From Dactylis glomerata (taxonomy: Eukaryota > Streptophyta > Magnoliopsida > Poales > Poaceae): 64,000 bases of DNA. This document shows, in pieces, positions 33,801 to 45,571 of the stretch. Each line of letters starts with the position of its first letter. Within the stretch, counting starts at the first letter, position 1. The position numbers and the translations under genes are program-made. The notes below the pieces were generated by a model. That model made no database searches and had not been told where the DNA came from. It saw nothing but the letters and a program-made list of their open reading frames with translations. The stretch is taken from contig QXEO01000247.1 of the NCBI GenBank assembly GCA_007115705.1, positions 12,776,253 through 12,840,252 of the forward strand, written 5' to 3'.

Positions 33801-34667
33801 CTCAAGAACTGGTGGCTTATTACATCTTCATCATCTGGGTCAAGGTCTACATGGAAAGCTTGCTTTTTCTTCACTGGAGAAGGAACTATGGCTCTGTTCC
33901 TTCTGTCCCTCATTACAGTGAGCACTATCTTCTTTGTACTTGCATATTTCCTCACCATTTCATCTACCTTCAAATTGCTGTCAACTAAATCTAGTCCATT
34001 TAGTCCTTCACCTTCATGTTTCACATAGTACAGTGAGTCACTGAGTCCATACCCCTCTTCCTCCATAATTGTGAGCAGTTTCAGATATCTAATGTCTAAC
34101 CGATGTAATATTTTTTGCACAAACTTGCTCCAATCAAACTGGAAATACAGCTCCCACATCTCACTCTTCTCCCTACATTCCAAATAACAAAGCATCACTG
34201 CCTAAATTTTGCTCGAATTTTACTCACATAACCATGCATCTGTGCCTACATTTTTCTCAAATTTTGCTCAAATAACAATGAATTTTGCTCATTAAACAAG
34301 CATCACTGCCTACATTTCGCTCAAATTTCTCAAACCCTAGATGCTAATTTTCCTCAGATTTTGCTCACAGAGAAGAGGAGAACTCCAGAGAAGAGGGTAC
34401 TTACCCGTTGCCATTGTAGAGGTAGTGGCTCATCGGGTCGTCCATCGATGTCCTGCCCATTGAGGTCCATATCTTCTCCGATGCCGGTCGCGGTGGGGTT
34501 GCCGTCCGCAGCGGCGGCGGCGGCGCTGCCTCTGCAGCACCCGTGAGATCTCCGTCTGCCCCCGTCCACTCCATGCCCTGGTCAAGGCCGACTCCAGCCA
34601 CTTCCCCCTCACCGCCGGCAAGGTCAGAGTCACCGGAGTAGGAGCCGCCGCCACCACCAGTCGCCAT
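30889..34667 (-). pseudogene. MURA-like transposase of the MULE, broken by two stops and a frameshift
   Basis: Three exons on -: 34667-34405, 34172-31356, 31275-30889 (phases fit), about 1155 residues. Order: Gly/Pro-rich start; acidic and lysine-rich linker; MuDR DNA-binding domain (KVSLCFKDVYQFRQAL, WDCPFYMTASK); DDE-type MULE core (FIGLDGCFIKLTIGAQILAA, KEDTENWQWFLEQLK, YYTIMSDRQKGLL); SWIM finger (CSCRKWQLSGLPCNHAVSAL); zinc knuckle CGNCGLQGHKYTSC; a C-terminal tail of about 12 QAPG/APG repeats. Breaks: TAG at 32264-32266 (probably CAG once), TGA at 32048-32050 (probably TGG once), and a one-base shift near 31640. Otherwise open. It cannot make full-length transposase unless read through. 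Confidence 0.9.
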
Positions 34668-34727
34668 TCACAGAGGGCGTGGGAGAGAAACGGGGAGAGA
34701 AGTGAGGGAGAACGGTCTCGACCCTAA

Positions 34728-34950
34728 ACCCTAACGCAGACCTAACGGGCCAGTCATCCCCCCGTCAACTATGTGCCACGTCAGCACTGACAGTAGGGCC
34801 CACTTGCCAGAAACATGATTAAACGGGGGGAAATACAGAATCAGTGCTTTCTGTCACTGCCTAGCCCGAATAGTGGTAGTTATGTGTCCCGCGTAACGGT
34901 AGTTTTTCTACACCGTTGTCCCAATTGCGGTAGTTTTGTGTCATTTTCTC
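34728..34950 (-). repeat. MULE right terminal inverted repeat
   Basis: The partner of the left terminal repeat. It lies directly upstream (on -) of the transposase start at 34667 and probably serves as its promoter. Confidence 0.92.
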
Positions 34951-35129
34951 TTCCTCCTTCAATCCTTCTCCCAGCAATCGCCCAATCCTGTGCCTCCATT
35001 GTTCTCCTTCGCCCCGTCGTCGGTCGCCGCCCAACCCATCGGCCAATCCCCACTTCCATGAACCCACTGTCCGTCGTGCTTGAGCACCGGCCGCGCTAGG
35101 GTTTCAACCAGTGCTCAAAATCTTCGTTG

Positions 35130-35885
35130 ATGAGTCCTTCAGCCATCGCGTCGTTGTCGTCGGGGGAGGAAGACGGGGCGACTCGGGAGAGGATAAGTGC
35201 CGGCGTCGCACCGCTGGTTGACATGGCACCGGTGCCGCAGATAGATGGTCCCAGCCCTGTGGTCGCCATTGCCTACCCGACGCGCCCTCTGCACCGTTGA
35301 CAAGTGCAGCCCTCCGCTTGGTTGCCGAGGCCATCCACTTCAACCCCGGTAACTACACTGTAAGATTGCCAGTCCTGTTCTCTCCTTCTCTCTGTATTCA
35401 TACTGGATTGGACTGAAAATTTGTAGAGCTTCAATTGTTTCATGGAGATTTCTTTGAACTGTAACGTTGATGCTGACTGGATGTGATGGAAGCAATTCGT
35501 CATCCATTATAAACGTGGTCCATAGCTTACAGCAGATGAGATCTGGAATTAGTGTGCTGTGCAAGTAGGTAGGTGGATAGTAGATTGTGATTAGAAGGGA
35601 GACCAGCTACGGGCATGTTAACCTTATTTAGGAGGGGATCCTGACTTGATGCTTAGCTATTTAACTTCTGTTATCCGGTTCCAGTGTATGAAAATGGGTT
35701 GGAGAATGATTTCGATTGGAAAGGTTTAGGATGTATAGTTTGCCATTGTTTTGTAGCTTGATGCGATGCATTTTGTTTTGCTGAAGATCAATTCTCTTGG
35801 TAGGCATTTATGTTGAATTCATGAGTTCTTTTTTTCTTGAAGGTCATTTCAGGCGTGTTATTCTAGAGGCACTAGATGTTTGTTT
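35130..35885 (+). pseudogene. Fragment of protein farnesyltransferase/geranylgeranyltransferase I alpha subunit
   Basis: The alpha subunit of protein prenyltransferases has a typical N-terminal stretch that can be followed here. It reads MAPVPQIDGPSPVVAIAY (first exon, after an ATG at 35130), and then, after a deletion and frameshift with a TGA, ALRLVAEAIHFNPGNYT up to a splice donor at 35360. The second exon resumes with HFRRVILEALD after an acceptor at 35841-35842, lacking the expected V-W. The rest of the gene is missing, so this is a dead fragment that still keeps its intron. The MULE right end lies about 170 bp upstream of its ATG. Confidence 0.7.
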
Positions 35886-38380
35886 TGCTGTAAGAACTCC
35901 CAGCCCGATGTCGCTCTGCCTAGGTTACATCACAGCTGTTGCCGCTATACTCTACCTGACGGCCGCTTGGACAAGGAGACGAGAAATTGCAGTAAGATAT
36001 ACTGTCTCATTTATCATTGTTGCTTCAGTATTACATCGCATAGTCTCTGCAATCAAATTAGATCTACCAAAGCCAATGAATATATTCACGATCTATTGCA
36101 TAGAAATAATGTGTTGTATAATATTTTCCATGATTGTGTCTCACAGCCAATTTCTAGAAGATTTAATCTTATTGACACATAAGAGGTCTGCACTCTCTAT
36201 GGTGTTCCACAAAAAAAAGTTAGACATCTCTTCATACATAGAAGCCATCCATTCGTACAGACAATCCATGTATTGCTTACATTGGATTCAGTTTCATGCC
36301 AACAAGTATCAGTGAATTATTTTCCTACAACTGATAACTATATCTCTTCTTTTTTTATGGGGAGGTGACTAAGCGAACTGGAAGTGAATGCTATGAGAGT
36401 GAGGGTTGATGATAGCAGTAGAAGCCTGGTGCGCTAATCTATCCTGAATCTACCTTTCTTCTCTTACAAATAATTTTTATTTTCATTGGTTTCTTCTTGC
36501 ACAATTGCTCTAATATTTCATTGTACTTTGTTGGTAAAAGTGGTTACGCTTTGTTTACCAAAACTCTCTGTAGCTTTGACCATGGGGTTGTAAATAATAA
36601 GGCAAACAAGGAAGCTGTTATTTGCTGAGCTTAATTTGCAGATGTGACTCTTTTACTCCTGCAACAGTTAGTCATATAGTTCTTTCACATTATTGTTACA
36701 TTGGATGTTGTAGAAGCAGTAAAAATAAGGACCATGTTGATCTGAAATAGTGAAAATATTCATGTGTAAGTTTGTAGATGTTCTGAAAAAATATTGGATA
36801 TTGTTCGATGCATGAACATATGAAATTTGAGCAAAAATTATGTGTTTGAGTTCTCTATAGGAGAATAAATAAGGAGAGAGTGTCAAATTAGTTTAGAATA
36901 GTATGCATTCCTAAATTGGACTGTGCAAGACCCAAATTCTGTACAAAACCTAAACTCTATAAGTATGGGCATGGTATCCTCCTGTCTGTGCTCATATTTC
37001 ATCTTCTATGACTCAAGTATGCACCTACAGCCAAATATTTTGATGCGCTGCCATTTTTTTCTCTACTCTCTTAACTCTTAATTTTATGTTGCAAGTAGAA
37101 GGACAATGGATTGACTCAATGTAGCAAGATGTGTTCTATCCCATCTAACCTATTGCATTGTTTCGGTTTACTAAATGAAAGAGGTAATCTATTTTTGACC
37201 TATGGTTATCTTCAAAGAGCTCTAAGCTCCCTATGCTTCAAGGGCTCTAGGTTGATGCGCCGGTCGCTTTCGTCGGGCCCGTTTGCACAGGAGATGTCAC
37301 TGTCGGACGAGTACTCCCTGTCCGGACGGTGGAGCGTGGTTTCGTTCGCTTGAGAATGAGATCCCCTCGGGCGATGCTTGGAAAAAGGCTACGTGTCTAT
37401 CTGCAGCTCTATTTTTTAGAGTCAAATTGTTTAGGGTCGGTATGAGAGTCCTCACAAAAGAAAGCGAAGCGGTTGCTTTCGCCGCCGACCGACAGGTTCT
37501 CGCGTGAACAGCGGTGTCTGGCAGAAATATGGCGAGACGACCGGCGGCCGGCAGAAATACGGGCACCGGGTGTGCTTCGCCTCCTTCATACCGAGCCCCA
37601 TTAATGGCGCAGTGTAGCAGATCAAGCTACCCCGCTTCCGTCTTTGGCGCGGTTGCGGCTGCTGGCCTGCTGTGACTTGCCATCGAAAGGTCGCAAGTAG
37701 GAGAACACATGAAGCAGCACAGCGAGCTCGTGGGGACGCCAGATCCGGTGGTCAACATCGCTGCTGCAGTCGTTCGTTCTGCTTTCCGTCAGGCAAAGTC
37801 CATCGGTGGCCCTCCCCTGTCCTTTTTCTCCTGAGATGTGCTATATAGCAGCGAGGTGCAAGACGCAAGTCGTCGAGGCGGTCGTCCATGGCATTGACCA
37901 TCCAGGCGTTGATGCTGCCTTATGTGAGTTGTGTATTGTAAAGTGGAAGGTGCGCAATTCTCAACACTAGATTCACTTGCACCGTAGTGAAGGCAATCTT
38001 CAGTAGCATAAGATAGGATAAAAAATTGTGAACCCCTATGCCTCTTAGCCTCCATATTGAACAGTAACTTCGATAACTCTTAGGTAAGAGATTAGATGTG
38101 GGCTGGCTTATAGGTTAAGCACTTCTAGCACGTTAGTACTGAAGCTGATCAGATCGCAAATTGCTTCAGTTGGCCGATCCATGCCGGTTAGTGCAGAAGG
38201 ATGTGCAGAGCATAGACAAACTTGCCATTGTATCCGACTCCGTGTACGCCATTGTTTATTCATAAATCACGTAGTACTAACTATATGTCGTTGTTCCTGC
38301 TACATGCGCACACTAAGCTTGTGCCTTGTCCCCACTCCGTACTGCAGATCAAACGATCGAATACCCTGCTCTTGCAGGTT
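35886..38380. other. No supported gene; open stretch with hydrophobic segments at 35821-36315
   Basis: The frame of the farnesyltransferase fragment continues open to 36315 and encodes two hydrophobic stretches (LGYITAVAAILYLTAAW; IEIMCCIIFSMIV). I recognise no family, and a donor-like GTAAG at 35889 suggests it is not one exon. Further right, 37250-37560 is GC-rich but uninformative. AAAGAGCTCTAAGCTCCCT at 37214 repeats 25901. Confidence 0.4.
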
Positions 38381-38385
38381 TTGTT

Positions 38386-38582
38386 CATGTGTGTGTCCAA
38401 GATTCCAGATATGCTTTTCCTCTCCCCTTAGGCTGTTGGGTTTGTGTTCAAGATTTCAGGTACGCTTTGCCTCTTGGGTTTGTGTCCAACATTCCAGGTA
38501 CGCTTTGCCTCTCTTCTTCAGGCTGCTGGGTTTGTTTCAGAGATTCCAAGTACGCTTTGCATCTCTCCTTCAGGCTGTTGTG
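38386..38582. repeat. Degenerate tandem repeat, about 45-65 bp unit, 4 copies
   Basis: The unit contains GGGTTTGTGTTCAAGATT..., then CAGGTACGCTTTGCCTCTC, then TTCAGGCTG. Copies begin near 38390, 38442, 38485 and 38533. The frame that stays open across it (38181-38600) is a by-product of the repetition. Confidence 0.7.
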
Positions 38583-38887
38583 TTGTCAACTCGATCTTAA
38601 TTCAACTATTATAACTAATCCCTGCAACTTTTAAGCAATTCTGTTAAATCAGTAGAGGGGATTTCGAATTCAGAAGCATCAAACCCTGTTGATAATTTAG
38701 AAAATAGATCCAAATCAAGCACCACAATATGAATTTTTTAATTATGCAGAATTCAGAACATTACTTTCAACCATATTGATGTACAATTATTCCTTTGTCA
38801 CCTTGATCGAACTCCTGACGTTCCGAACAAAAACCAATGTAGCTTCCGTAGTGGTTGATACAATTGATTGTCAATGTAAATGAGTTT

Positions 38888-39110
38888 ACACAGATGCAGC
38901 AAGGTGCAGTAGAAATTTACATAGCTGCAGCAAGGTGGAGTAGAAGTTTATACAGTGCAGTAAGGTGAGGTAAAATTTTGTAGTAAGTTATATAAGGAAA
39001 AGTTTTGTAGTAAGTTACAACGGTGAAGTTTACACAGCTGCAGCAAGATGTCTAGCTCTTTGATACTATATTACAGCGGAGAAGTTTTGTAGTAAGTTAT
39101 ATAAGGAAAA
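38888..39110. repeat. Degenerate short tandem repeats
   Basis: Repeated words GCTGCAGCAAGGTG and GAAGTTTACACAG, then GAAAAGTTTTGTAGTAAGTTA about three times. No gene. The following stretch to 39975 also shows nothing I can support. Confidence 0.6.
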
Positions 39111-39979
39111 GTTGCTCAACATCTCAAGTATTGATTAATTTCCCCTACACTAGCTAATGCACATATTCTTGTGAGGTGTTCTTTTTTGACAAAATGCCAA
39201 AACAGATTTAATTATTTTATGATTGCTGTATGTAGGCGTGAACGAAAGTGGCGATCTCTTCGCAATGGTCAAGAATCCTGTGCGATGTCACAAAGATTCA
39301 GCTTTAAGGTGTCTCTTTATGGTTTAGTTAGCAGATGTATAACAATTTGGGGTTGGGTTGAACCCTTGAAGGGTCTGCATACTGATTTATACCGAAGATT
39401 ACTCACATCCTTGTGTTTGTGCATGTTCAAATTCAGCACTCAGACTGTTGGACTCTATGTTTGTGTATGTCAGAGCTTAGAAATTGAGCTGAACTCAAAA
39501 CAGGTTGACCCCTCTAATTAGTTTTCACAAGCACATCAAAGAGTGAGTGGTCGAAGTGTTTGATAAGCATGGTTCTTCTGAAATTTTGCCAGCAGCAAAA
39601 AGTTGGTTGGTACTGTAGCTGCTCAAGAATAGAATCACAAGAAATTGCTCATGGTTTTTTTCTTAAATCTGATGTGATTAAATAAGAGACTACAGTTGAT
39701 CTGAGGGACACTGAAATGGCTAATGCGCCCAAAAATTTGTGACAAGAAACATGTCACAAATTTCAACTTGAAGTAAACTTGGTGCCTGCATGGACGGATT
39801 ATGATTTTTGGATAATTTAAACGAGATTTGCTGACGGTATATCTAGTATATTACAACCTCGATCAAAATGTATCAGCGACCAACTCGGTATGCCCGATCT
39901 TCGTTTGCCATCGCACGAGGAGATTACTTCGTCGTTTGTTTCGATATTCCGATGGCTGCTAGCCAACACGGCCGACGTA

Positions 39980-40503
39980 CACTACCGGAAAATCTTGCGA
40001 TGTTGTGTGACGCACCTTTGCTGTACGCCGACGCACGACGTAGAAAGCACTGCTGTGAGGAGGGCAGCTCAGCGCATGGTAAAGATACATCATACGGCAT
40101 ATATCGAGTAGGCACACGATAAAATTATGGCTCACGGCAAACTGCAAGAAACGCTCACAACAAAGGCACGGCGCACGGCGAACTGCGCGAGAAGCGCACG
40201 TCAACGGCTGGCTCACGGCAAAGAACGGTGAAAACGCACGGCAAACAATACCTCATGGTAAACTGGCGAGCTGGGCCCACATCCACGGCCCGACTGACGG
40301 TGCGACCTAACGGCCAAGGTTTGCCGTGTGCTCTCCTGTTACGCACGGCAAATAATTTGGAATCAAATTTTTTTACTTTGGCGCGGAATATTGCCGCCAA
40401 AATTTTATTCGAGGGTGGTGTGCATACTTCAAAACTTTGCCGTGAGCTATACACTAGGCACACTGCGTAGCATACGTTTGCCGTGGGCCAGTTCTTTGCA
40501 GTG
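39980..40503. mobile_element. Small CACTA-type non-autonomous element
   Basis: The left end is CACTACCGGAAAATC; the right end read inward is CACTGCAAAGAACTGG. CACGGCAAA / TTTGCCGTG subterminal words are numerous, which is typical of one grass CACTA family. The 3-bp flanks (GTA, AGT) do not match, so the ends may be slightly off or mutated. 524 bp, no coding capacity. Confidence 0.6.
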
Positions 40504-41559
40504 AGTTGTCTAAGAAGGCACATGTCAAAATATTTACTACACATTCTTGCATTCTTTCTGCATATTTATTGCACCGAGGATCCATGTACAGCTATATTTG
40601 AAATTAAACCATATTTTCACCCATATATCGTAGGTCCACATGCAAGTTTTTGAGGGATTCCAGCCCCCCCCCTTGAAACACTGTTCTCCGAGTCCGGCGG
40701 TCTACCCCCTAGCTTTCTACGCAATAAGTTCCACCAATGTATGCATGGCAAAATATGGTGATCCAGCATACCACTGCATGTGTAGTATGCAAGTCGTTGA
40801 CATAACACCAATGAAACACTGTCTCACTAGTATTATATCGATCAGAGTGGTACAATAGAAACATCGCAGGTGCAAGTTATGTCTATAGGACTACAATTTA
40901 ATCATACAGAAGATCTTCATAACCTTCTCAACAGGTAGAGGTTTAGTTCTAGCGATTACAAACGAGAAATAATACATTTAAGACTAAACTAGAGCTACAA
41001 CTAATGCAGTTGGCTTGCTACAGAAATACCCTAACTACTTAGGTTCTAAGATTAGGGAATTGCGTCCCTTCTATTCCGTTTCAAGTTTTCCACCATGATT
41101 AGTATAGTTGTTGACTCCGCTAATAGTTCTAACATTGGTAGAAGGCTTCAACTTTATCTTTAGTGTCTCGAGATTGCCTCCTTGAGTTGCCTCCAATCTA
41201 AACAAGGGTTACGAGGGAGTGGGGTGAGTAACGAGTGTTACCCAGCAAGTTCATATAAGGAATAAGGTATTTTATGCACTATCTACAGCCTTAGACCCAA
41301 GAGCCGTTTGGCAATACAAGTTTTCATAAACATTACTTAAAGAGGTTGCTTTTATTCAGAAGAACTATGTCTGTCAGCCTTCACAGGTTGATTAGAGCTT
41401 CGATGAGCTCCTTTCCTGCCGCGTTCGCAGCTCCTTCCCGGAATAGGGAGTATCCAGATACTTTCTTACACTCTACAGAGGTGGTCACTTGTACCCATAA
41501 GAGATCTTAGCCTTGTTGCACATACAAGTGGCCTACCTGTCCATACTTCCTGTGTATGG
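40504..41559. other. No supported gene; host sequence of Gypsy A
   Basis: Non-coding by eye. The part from about 41380 (GAGCTCCTTTCCTGCCG, GAATAGGGAGTATCCAG) looks like LTR sequence of an older element into which Gypsy A inserted; its continuation would be right of 59858. I cannot name it. Confidence 0.4.
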
Positions 41560-41564
41560 GGCCC

Positions 41565-41698
41565 TGACGAGGGTTAACTCGACAAATGTCCAATATGAAG
41601 GACTTAGGATCGGGGAAGTAGGGCATCGGATGAACTCGAAGATGAAATCAGTCAAACAAGGTGTATATCGAAAGTAAATGTAGGGTGAACTTTGGTTT
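41565..41698 (-). repeat. 3' LTR remnant of Gypsy A
   Basis: About 134 bp almost identical to 59520-59653, starting TGACGAGGGTTAACTCGACA. It ends abruptly at ...GAACTTTGGTTT, where reverse transcriptase sequence begins. Confidence 0.88.
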
Positions 41699-42709
41699 CC
41701 CATTGTTAGGATTGCTTGGATCTTTTCTGGGTTTGCTTCTATTCCTCTCGCCGATACCAGGAACCCCAAAAGTTGTGCCGCTGATACGCTGCAAGAACAT
41801 TTTGTCGGGTTAAGCTTGAGCTTGTGCCTGTTTAGATTGTCAAAAGTTTCTGCCAAATCACTGATCAGGGACTCTTATTTTCTTGTGGTGATGACCACGT
41901 CGTCGATGTAGACTTGAATGTTGCATCCTATTTGGCTTCCAAGGCAGTTTTGCATCATCCGCTGGTAAGTTGCTCCTGCGTTTTTTAGGCCAAAAGGCAT
42001 GACTTGATAACAGAACACGCCGTATGGCATGATGGAAGGTGTCTTTTCCTCATCTTCTTTCTTCAGTTTGATCTGGTTATAACCAGAATATGCATCTAGG
42101 AAGGAAAGTCTTGCGCACCCCGCTATTGAGTCTATTATCTGATCAATGCGAGGTAGAGGGAAGAGATCCTTTGGACAATGCTTGTTGAGAGATGTGTAGT
42201 CGACGCACACTCTTTGTACATCTGTGTTTTTCTTGGGTACAATGACTGGATTAGATACCCAAGTAAATGAATTGATTTCTCGGATGAATTCGACATTTTC
42301 TAGCGTGTGTAGCTCGGCTGCTATGGCTTTCCTTTTTGGTTCATCAAATCGTCGCAGTGGTTGCTTGACTGGCTTTGCTTTAGGATCCACATTTAGTGCA
42401 TGCTCGACGAGTTCCCTGGGAACCCCTGTCATATCTGAAGGACACCAGGCGAATATTTCCCAGCGCTCATGGAGGAACTTGACAAGCGCGCTTTCCTATG
42501 CAGGATCCAAGATTACTGCTATGGAGGTGGTCTTGTTTGGGCCTGTGGGGTGGACCTGTATTTTCTTCAAGTCTTGGGTTGCATCGAAATCCTGATCTGG
42601 CAGGGATCGTCCAACGTCGGGTAGCACGTTGTGGTCAGTTTCACCTTTCAACCTTGCGTATTCTACTGTCATGCCAAAAGTTTGCGCCAGCCTGTTGAAT
42701 TCTTTGTCA
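41699..42709 (-). pseudogene. Reverse transcriptase part of Gypsy A pol
   Basis: On -, the frame shows the end of the protease-pol linker (TCDKEFNRLAQTFGM), then reverse transcriptase motifs RVCVDYTSLNKHCPKDLFPL, FLDAYSGYNQIKL, YGVFCYQVMPFGLKNAGATY, the active-site box VYIDDVV, and LNPTKCSCSVSAAQLLGFLV. Two in-frame stops (TAG at 42496-42498, TAA directly below 41878) both read as C-to-T changes of glutamine codons. After IQAILTMGN the gene is cut and joined to the LTR remnant. RNase H and integrase are missing. Confidence 0.87.
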
Positions 42710-42714
42710 CAAGT

Positions 42715-43049
42715 TGACAAGGGTATAGATAATAGAACCCGTCAGTTGAGTACCCCTAAGGCCCGTTAAGCTAGGCCCAATTGTAATACTAGTCGAAATA
42801 CGAGTTCTTACCGTATGTCGATATTGTAATCTGTGTTGGATCCCACCCGATCCTCGAGACCTGGCCATCTATATATAGGGGCCAGGAGGGGACGGTGTGG
42901 GACAGATTGAAAGCAAACCAGGTTCTACACCCACGTTTACTTTCATAGCCATCTTGTTTGACTGATTTTACCTTCGAGTTCATCTGACGCCCTATCTCCT
43001 CGATCCTAAGTCCTTCATCTAGGACATTTGTCGAGTAAACCCCTCGTCA
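42715..43049 (+). repeat. 5' LTR of Gypsy B
   Basis: 335 bp, TGACAAGGGTATAGATAATA to CCCCTCGTCA, with a TATATATAGG box at about 42872. Directly after it comes ATTGGCACCGACCGTGGGGA, the primer-binding region and leader shared with A. Clearly related to the A LTR (59520-59853, inverted). Confidence 0.88.
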
Positions 43050-43839
43050 ATTGGCACCGACCGTGGGGACTCTTGGCGTTGGAATCATGAATTCGACGGC
43101 TTTTCCACTTTCAGCCAACAACAACCTGCGAGTCGACAAAATTCAGATACCCTTCAGAACCATCGATTTTCAGCCTCACCAGTCAAGTTTCGCGCAAGTA
43201 TTCGAGAGTATGGATCAAAATATGGATTTGACGATCGGAAGTCTAAACTTTCACGTCGGATCACTAGGTTCAATTCGCCTTTCAGATCCGACGAAACCGG
43301 ATCTGTCAGCAAATGAGCCCGAGACAGTAGCAATGTCAGAGTCATCAGAAGGCTCTTTCAGCGAGGTAAACTCGCCGGTCAGCTTGGTAGAAGAAGAAGA
43401 AGGAAAAATCGCAGGAAGCGACAAAACTATGGAGAACCTCGACTTAGAAGCACAATTTGAAGATCTCATGATCTACCACGATGACACCTCAGATCAATCA
43501 ACAGACACTTGGAAGACAGGATTAGAACTTTCTGAAGATGACAATTCGATCTTCTCAAGTTACAACGGCAAACTCGACAATCGATGCCAGATACTCGCCA
43601 TCACAGAAGACAATTCACAAGAACTCGACGACAACAACAATCCAGTGCTTAATCCAGCAAACATAAACGGAGGAGCAAACCACTTAGCAGAAGGAGAAAC
43701 CGCAGACTCCCTCACAACGAGGGAGAAAGTTTGACTATCAGTCGATGAGTGGAGAATAATCAAAATAGCCGTAGAGCACGGCACGCCAATACCAACAAAT
43801 TCCAGCAAAAACATGCTTTTGGGATACCATTACGTCCTT

Positions 43840-45571
43840 GAAGGGTTTCACAGCATAGTAAATCAAAATTTTCCTACGGATGCGAACAAGAAAGCCAAGA
43901 TCTAATCTAGGAGATGTAATCAACGAGAGAGGTAGATGAGATCTTCATACCCTTGAAGAAATCGCACAGCGGAAACGTTCAACAGAACGTGGATGATGTA
44001 GTCGTACTAGCCATCTCCTCCCCGCGATCCGATCCAATCCGATCCTACGCCGCAAGTGGCGGCGCCTCCGAGAGATGCACACGTACGGTGCAGCGACGTC
44101 TCCTCCTTCCTTGGTCCAGCAAGTATGGTGGAGAGATAGATTGGATCTGCAGCACGACGGCGTGGTGCTTATGGTGGAGAGTTTCTGCGGCAGGGCTTCG
44201 CCTACGCACAGTCGCGAGAGAGAGAGGTGGAGGGGCAGCAGTTGGACGGCGGCTAGGGTTGGAGTGGGAGGGGGCTGCGCCCCTGCCCCCCCTTATATGG
44301 GGGGCAGGCCGGCTGCCTTGGCCCCTCCTCCAAGCCCTAGGGCGGCGGCTAGGGGGGAAGAGTAGGGGGCAAGTCTTCCCCTCCCCTCTTCTGGAAGGTT
44401 CCCCTAGGGTTTCCCCTAGGGCTGGCCGGCTGGGCCTTTAGGGCCTTGTGCGCCTGGCCCAAAGTGGCCAGGGCACTTCCCCTTAGGCCCACGCAGGCTT
44501 CTGACAAGTGGGCCCACGTTGGTCCCACTCCGGAACCTTCTAGAACCTTCCAGTACAATACCGATAAACTCCGAAACGATTCCAGAATCCAAAAACTGCT
44601 TTCCTTTATATGAATCTTATTCTCCGGACCATTCCGGAACCTCTCGTGATGTCCTGGATCTCATCCGAGACTCCGAACAAAAACTCATAAACCAATTATC
44701 CATTCTATCCTAGCGTCGAAGCACGTTAAGTGTGTGACCCTACGGGTTCGAGAATATGCAGACATGATCTTCTATCAGTAATCAACAGCGGGATCTGGAA
44801 ACCCATATTGACTCCCACATATTCATCGATGATCATATCGGATGAACCACGATGCCAGGATTCAATTAATCCCGTATATGTATTCCCTTCGTCACACGAT
44901 ATATTACTCGCCCGAGATTCGATCGTCGGTATCGCCATACCTAGTTCAATCTCGTTCACAGCAAGCACTTTACTCGTTCCGTAATCCGATATCACTTCGT
45001 GATTAACTCCTTAACCACATGCTTGCAAGCGATGTTGATATCGATTACCGAGTGGGCCTAAAGTATATCTCTCCGACTTGGGAGGGACAAATTCCATCTC
45101 GATACATACAACCCTACAAGTACTTTCCAATCACCTGAGAGACACCTTTATTATCACCCTCACATAGGATGACGTTTGATGACCTCAAAGCTTTCTTCCG
45201 ATACTAGGGAGTTGTATTATCTCATGGTCTAAGGAATACAATACTTGACATAGGAAAAAGCTTCGCAAAGATGAACACGAAGACACGATCTAATTGCTCT
45301 GCTTTATTTGGGTCTGTCCATCACACCATTCTCCTAATGATATGATCTCATTATTAATTGACAACTCATGTCTATGGTTAGGAAACCTTAACCATCATTA
45401 ATCAATGAGCTAGTCTAGTAGAGGCGTACTAGGGACACGGTGTTGTTCATAAACCACACAAGTATTAATGTTTCCGCTTAATACAATTATAGCATGGAGT
45501 ATAAACATTATCATGAACAAGAAATATGATAATAACAATATTATTATTGCCTCTAGGGCATATTTCCTTCA
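43840..45571 (-). repeat. 3' LTR of Copia C
   Basis: 1732 bp. Compared by eye with the 5' LTR it differs by about 15 substitutions, mostly transitions, and a few small indels (a CCAAT-type 5-bp gap near 44036, GA and C run lengths). Open frames inside it are identical in both LTRs and are not genes. Confidence 0.93.

Larger units (their letters stand above)
26082..34950. mobile_element. Mutator-like element (MULE), 8.87 kb, two convergent genes
   Basis: The ends GAGAAAATGACA... are inverted over about 225 bp. The 9-bp TSD TTCCTCCTT is identical at 26073-26081 and 34951-34959, diagnostic for Mutator. Left to right it holds: left terminal repeat, GRF zinc-finger/coiled-coil gene on + (26427-27308), an L1-type LINE insertion (27456-30156), a 50-bp tandem array (30177-30648), the MURA-like transposase on - (34667-30889, broken), right terminal repeat. 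Each gene starts near one terminal repeat and reads inward, as mudrA and mudrB do in maize MuDR. Without the LINE the element is about 6.2 kb. Confidence 0.93.

Noticed and set aside
35821..36315. A membrane protein gene of about 165 residues
   Set aside because: It has hydrophobic stretches but the first part is farnesyltransferase-alpha debris and a splice-donor-like site interrupts it; no family recognised.
44726..44995. Protein genes inside the 1.73-kb LTRs (also 51380-51649 and others)
   Set aside because: The frames are identical in both LTRs and arise by chance in LTR sequence.
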